DNA of 64,000 bases from Ricinus communis. Lineage: Eukaryota > Streptophyta > Magnoliopsida > Malpighiales > Euphorbiaceae. A program made the position numbers and the translations under genes. The notes beneath the pieces were generated by a model. The model was not told the DNA's origin. It did no database searches and saw nothing but the letters and a program-made list of their open reading frames with translations. The stretch lies in assembly GCF_019578655.1 (NCBI RefSeq), contig NC_063260.1, positions 24,886,888 through 24,950,887 of the forward strand. The letters run 5' to 3'. Shown here piece by piece: positions 62,889 through 64,000 of this stretch. Within the stretch, counting starts at the first letter, position 1; each line of letters opens with the position of its first letter.

Positions 62889-63920
62889 ATGACTTACCAT
62901 TTATCTTCTATTTGCATATGCCAAGCGCAGCTTTCATCAAATTTCTATGTCAACAGATGTCCTAATTCATTGAGTACTTTTACGCACCGCCACTAGCACT
63001 GCCGTTTTGCGTGAGCGGAGATTGGCAGCATCTCTGGTTCGCGCCTCCATTTCGCGATTGCTTTGTTCAGGTATATATTAATTTCTTTATTTATTCATAA
63101 ATTTAGTAGTCACTTTATTTTCTCAAGAACTTGAACTGAAATCCTGGAGAGTATTATTACTTGCATTTAAGGGTTGTGATGGTTCAATCTTGCTGGAGGA
63201 TATACATCTTCAATGACTGGCGAAAAATTTGCACGCAGCAACAATGATTCGGTTAGAGGATTCCAAGTTATAGATAATGCAAAGCGCAAGTCGAAAGCAT
63301 ATGTCCTGGAATTGTTTCTTGTGCTGATATTGATGCAGTTGCAGCTAGGGATGCATCTATTGCTGTAAGTGATGACGTTCTTGCGCTTCCTTTGTTTATT
63401 TTATTCAAACTTCTTGCAATTGATGGTGTTTGTATTAATTAACTGTACGAAAGTTTAATTAGTTTCTTCATTCAATTTTTGTGGATTATACTACATATAT
63501 TATCGGATGGCTAAAGAGTTGTTCCGGATACAGGAGTACATACAATAGGGCAAGCAAGATGCCTGACCTTCCGTGATAGGATTTACAACAATGCAAGCGA
63601 TATTGATGCTGGCTTCGCAATCACCCAAAGACGCCACTGTCCTGCTAACAATGGCAACGAAGGTGGAAATCCAGCAGGACTTGCTTTGGTTACACCTAAT
63701 TTTTTTGATATAACTACTTCAGGAATCTTATTCAGAAAAGGGTCTTCTTCAATCAGTTCAACTTCTGAGGGGTGGATCTACAGCACATTGTTAATGAACA
63801 TAGCAGGGGCCCTTCAAGTTTCAGTTCTGATTTCGCTTCTACAATGGAAAAGATGGGAGATATAGAGCCCCTAACTGGTTTTCAAGCAAAATGGGAAAGC
63901 TCTGCAATGTTGCGAACTGA
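62889..63920 (+). pseudogene. PRX: Class III peroxidase pseudogene 5
   Basis: Decayed duplicate of gene 1. Exon-like parts: 62889-63070 (frameshifted, signal peptide shortened, QLSSNFYVN still readable, the RLHFHDCF block scrambled by indels), 63172-63364 (GGTTGTGATGG start kept, insertion in the Asp-rich loop) and 63534-63920 ([23 protein letters not shown] readable, then frameshifts near 63710 and 63770). Exon 3 is absent: only 169 bp separates the exon 2-like and exon 4-like parts, and the end of that gap matches gene 1 intron 3. The core promoter is deleted too. It is not a functional gene. Confidence 0.92.
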
Positions 63921-64000
63921 TTTGTTGATTGAATTCTAGTTTTGATAGTATCATTAATGATATATTCTGAAATACTTTGGGGAATACTATGTATTGATTC

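Overview
The window is nuclear DNA of a flowering plant. The genes have many short introns with GT/AG borders, the intergenic DNA is very AT-rich with long (TA)n tracts, a piece of chloroplast 16S rRNA sits in it as nuclear plastid DNA, and the gene families are plant-typical: IQD, PAS-Raf kinase, RPL24 and class III peroxidases. The proteins look like those of a woody rosid, perhaps Malpighiales/Euphorbiaceae. That placement is inference only.

Layout. (1) 1-9350: an endogenous pararetrovirus (Caulimoviridae, Petuvirus/Florendovirus-like order MP-CP-protease-RT-RNase H). Two decayed copies lie tail to tail as a ~2.9 kb inverted repeat around a 234 bp spacer; the right-hand copy continues through coat and movement protein regions to about 9350. 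(2) 9790-10986: a decayed IBA57 (mitochondrial Fe-S assembly factor) pseudogene. (3) 12.2-15.9 kb: AT-rich repeat DNA with a foldback element, a chloroplast 16S insertion between two (TA)n tracts, and a Helitron-like AT-rich repeat. (4) 15975-20872: an intact 14-exon PAS-domain Raf-like MAPKKK. (5) 24498-28754: an intact 4-exon IQD calmodulin-binding protein. (6) 30065-30138: tRNA-Val(AAC). (7) 30526-32688 (minus): an intact 5-exon rhomboid protease, RBL2-like. (8) 35957-38834: a 2.9 kb solo LTR with a TATAT target duplication. (9) 39020-40170: a PPR-protein pseudogene. (10) 40539-41831 (minus): ribosomal protein eL24. (11) 42209-43721: a non-autonomous Mutator-like element with ~110 bp terminal inverted repeats. 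(12) 46.9-63.9 kb: a tandem cluster of five class III (secretory) peroxidase genes. Three are intact (47028, 52518, 58586), one on the minus strand has a broken 5' splice site (48772-50152), and one is a clear pseudogene (62889-63920).

The host genes are ordinary single plant genes with unrelated jobs: stress/ABA-type kinase signalling, calmodulin/microtubule scaffolding, intramembrane proteolysis and translation. Only the peroxidase cluster is a functional unit. Its members share intron positions and a core promoter with near-identical TATA-to-leader spacing, and they probably encode secreted cell-wall peroxidases of the lignin-forming anionic type. Points most worth a second look: the pararetroviral inverted repeat with two facing promoters (a possible hairpin/siRNA source), the peroxidase birth-and-decay series, the solo LTR with internal GAGAGCGAAGCTCGACCAGGG-type repeats, and the plastid insertion with transition-type decay.
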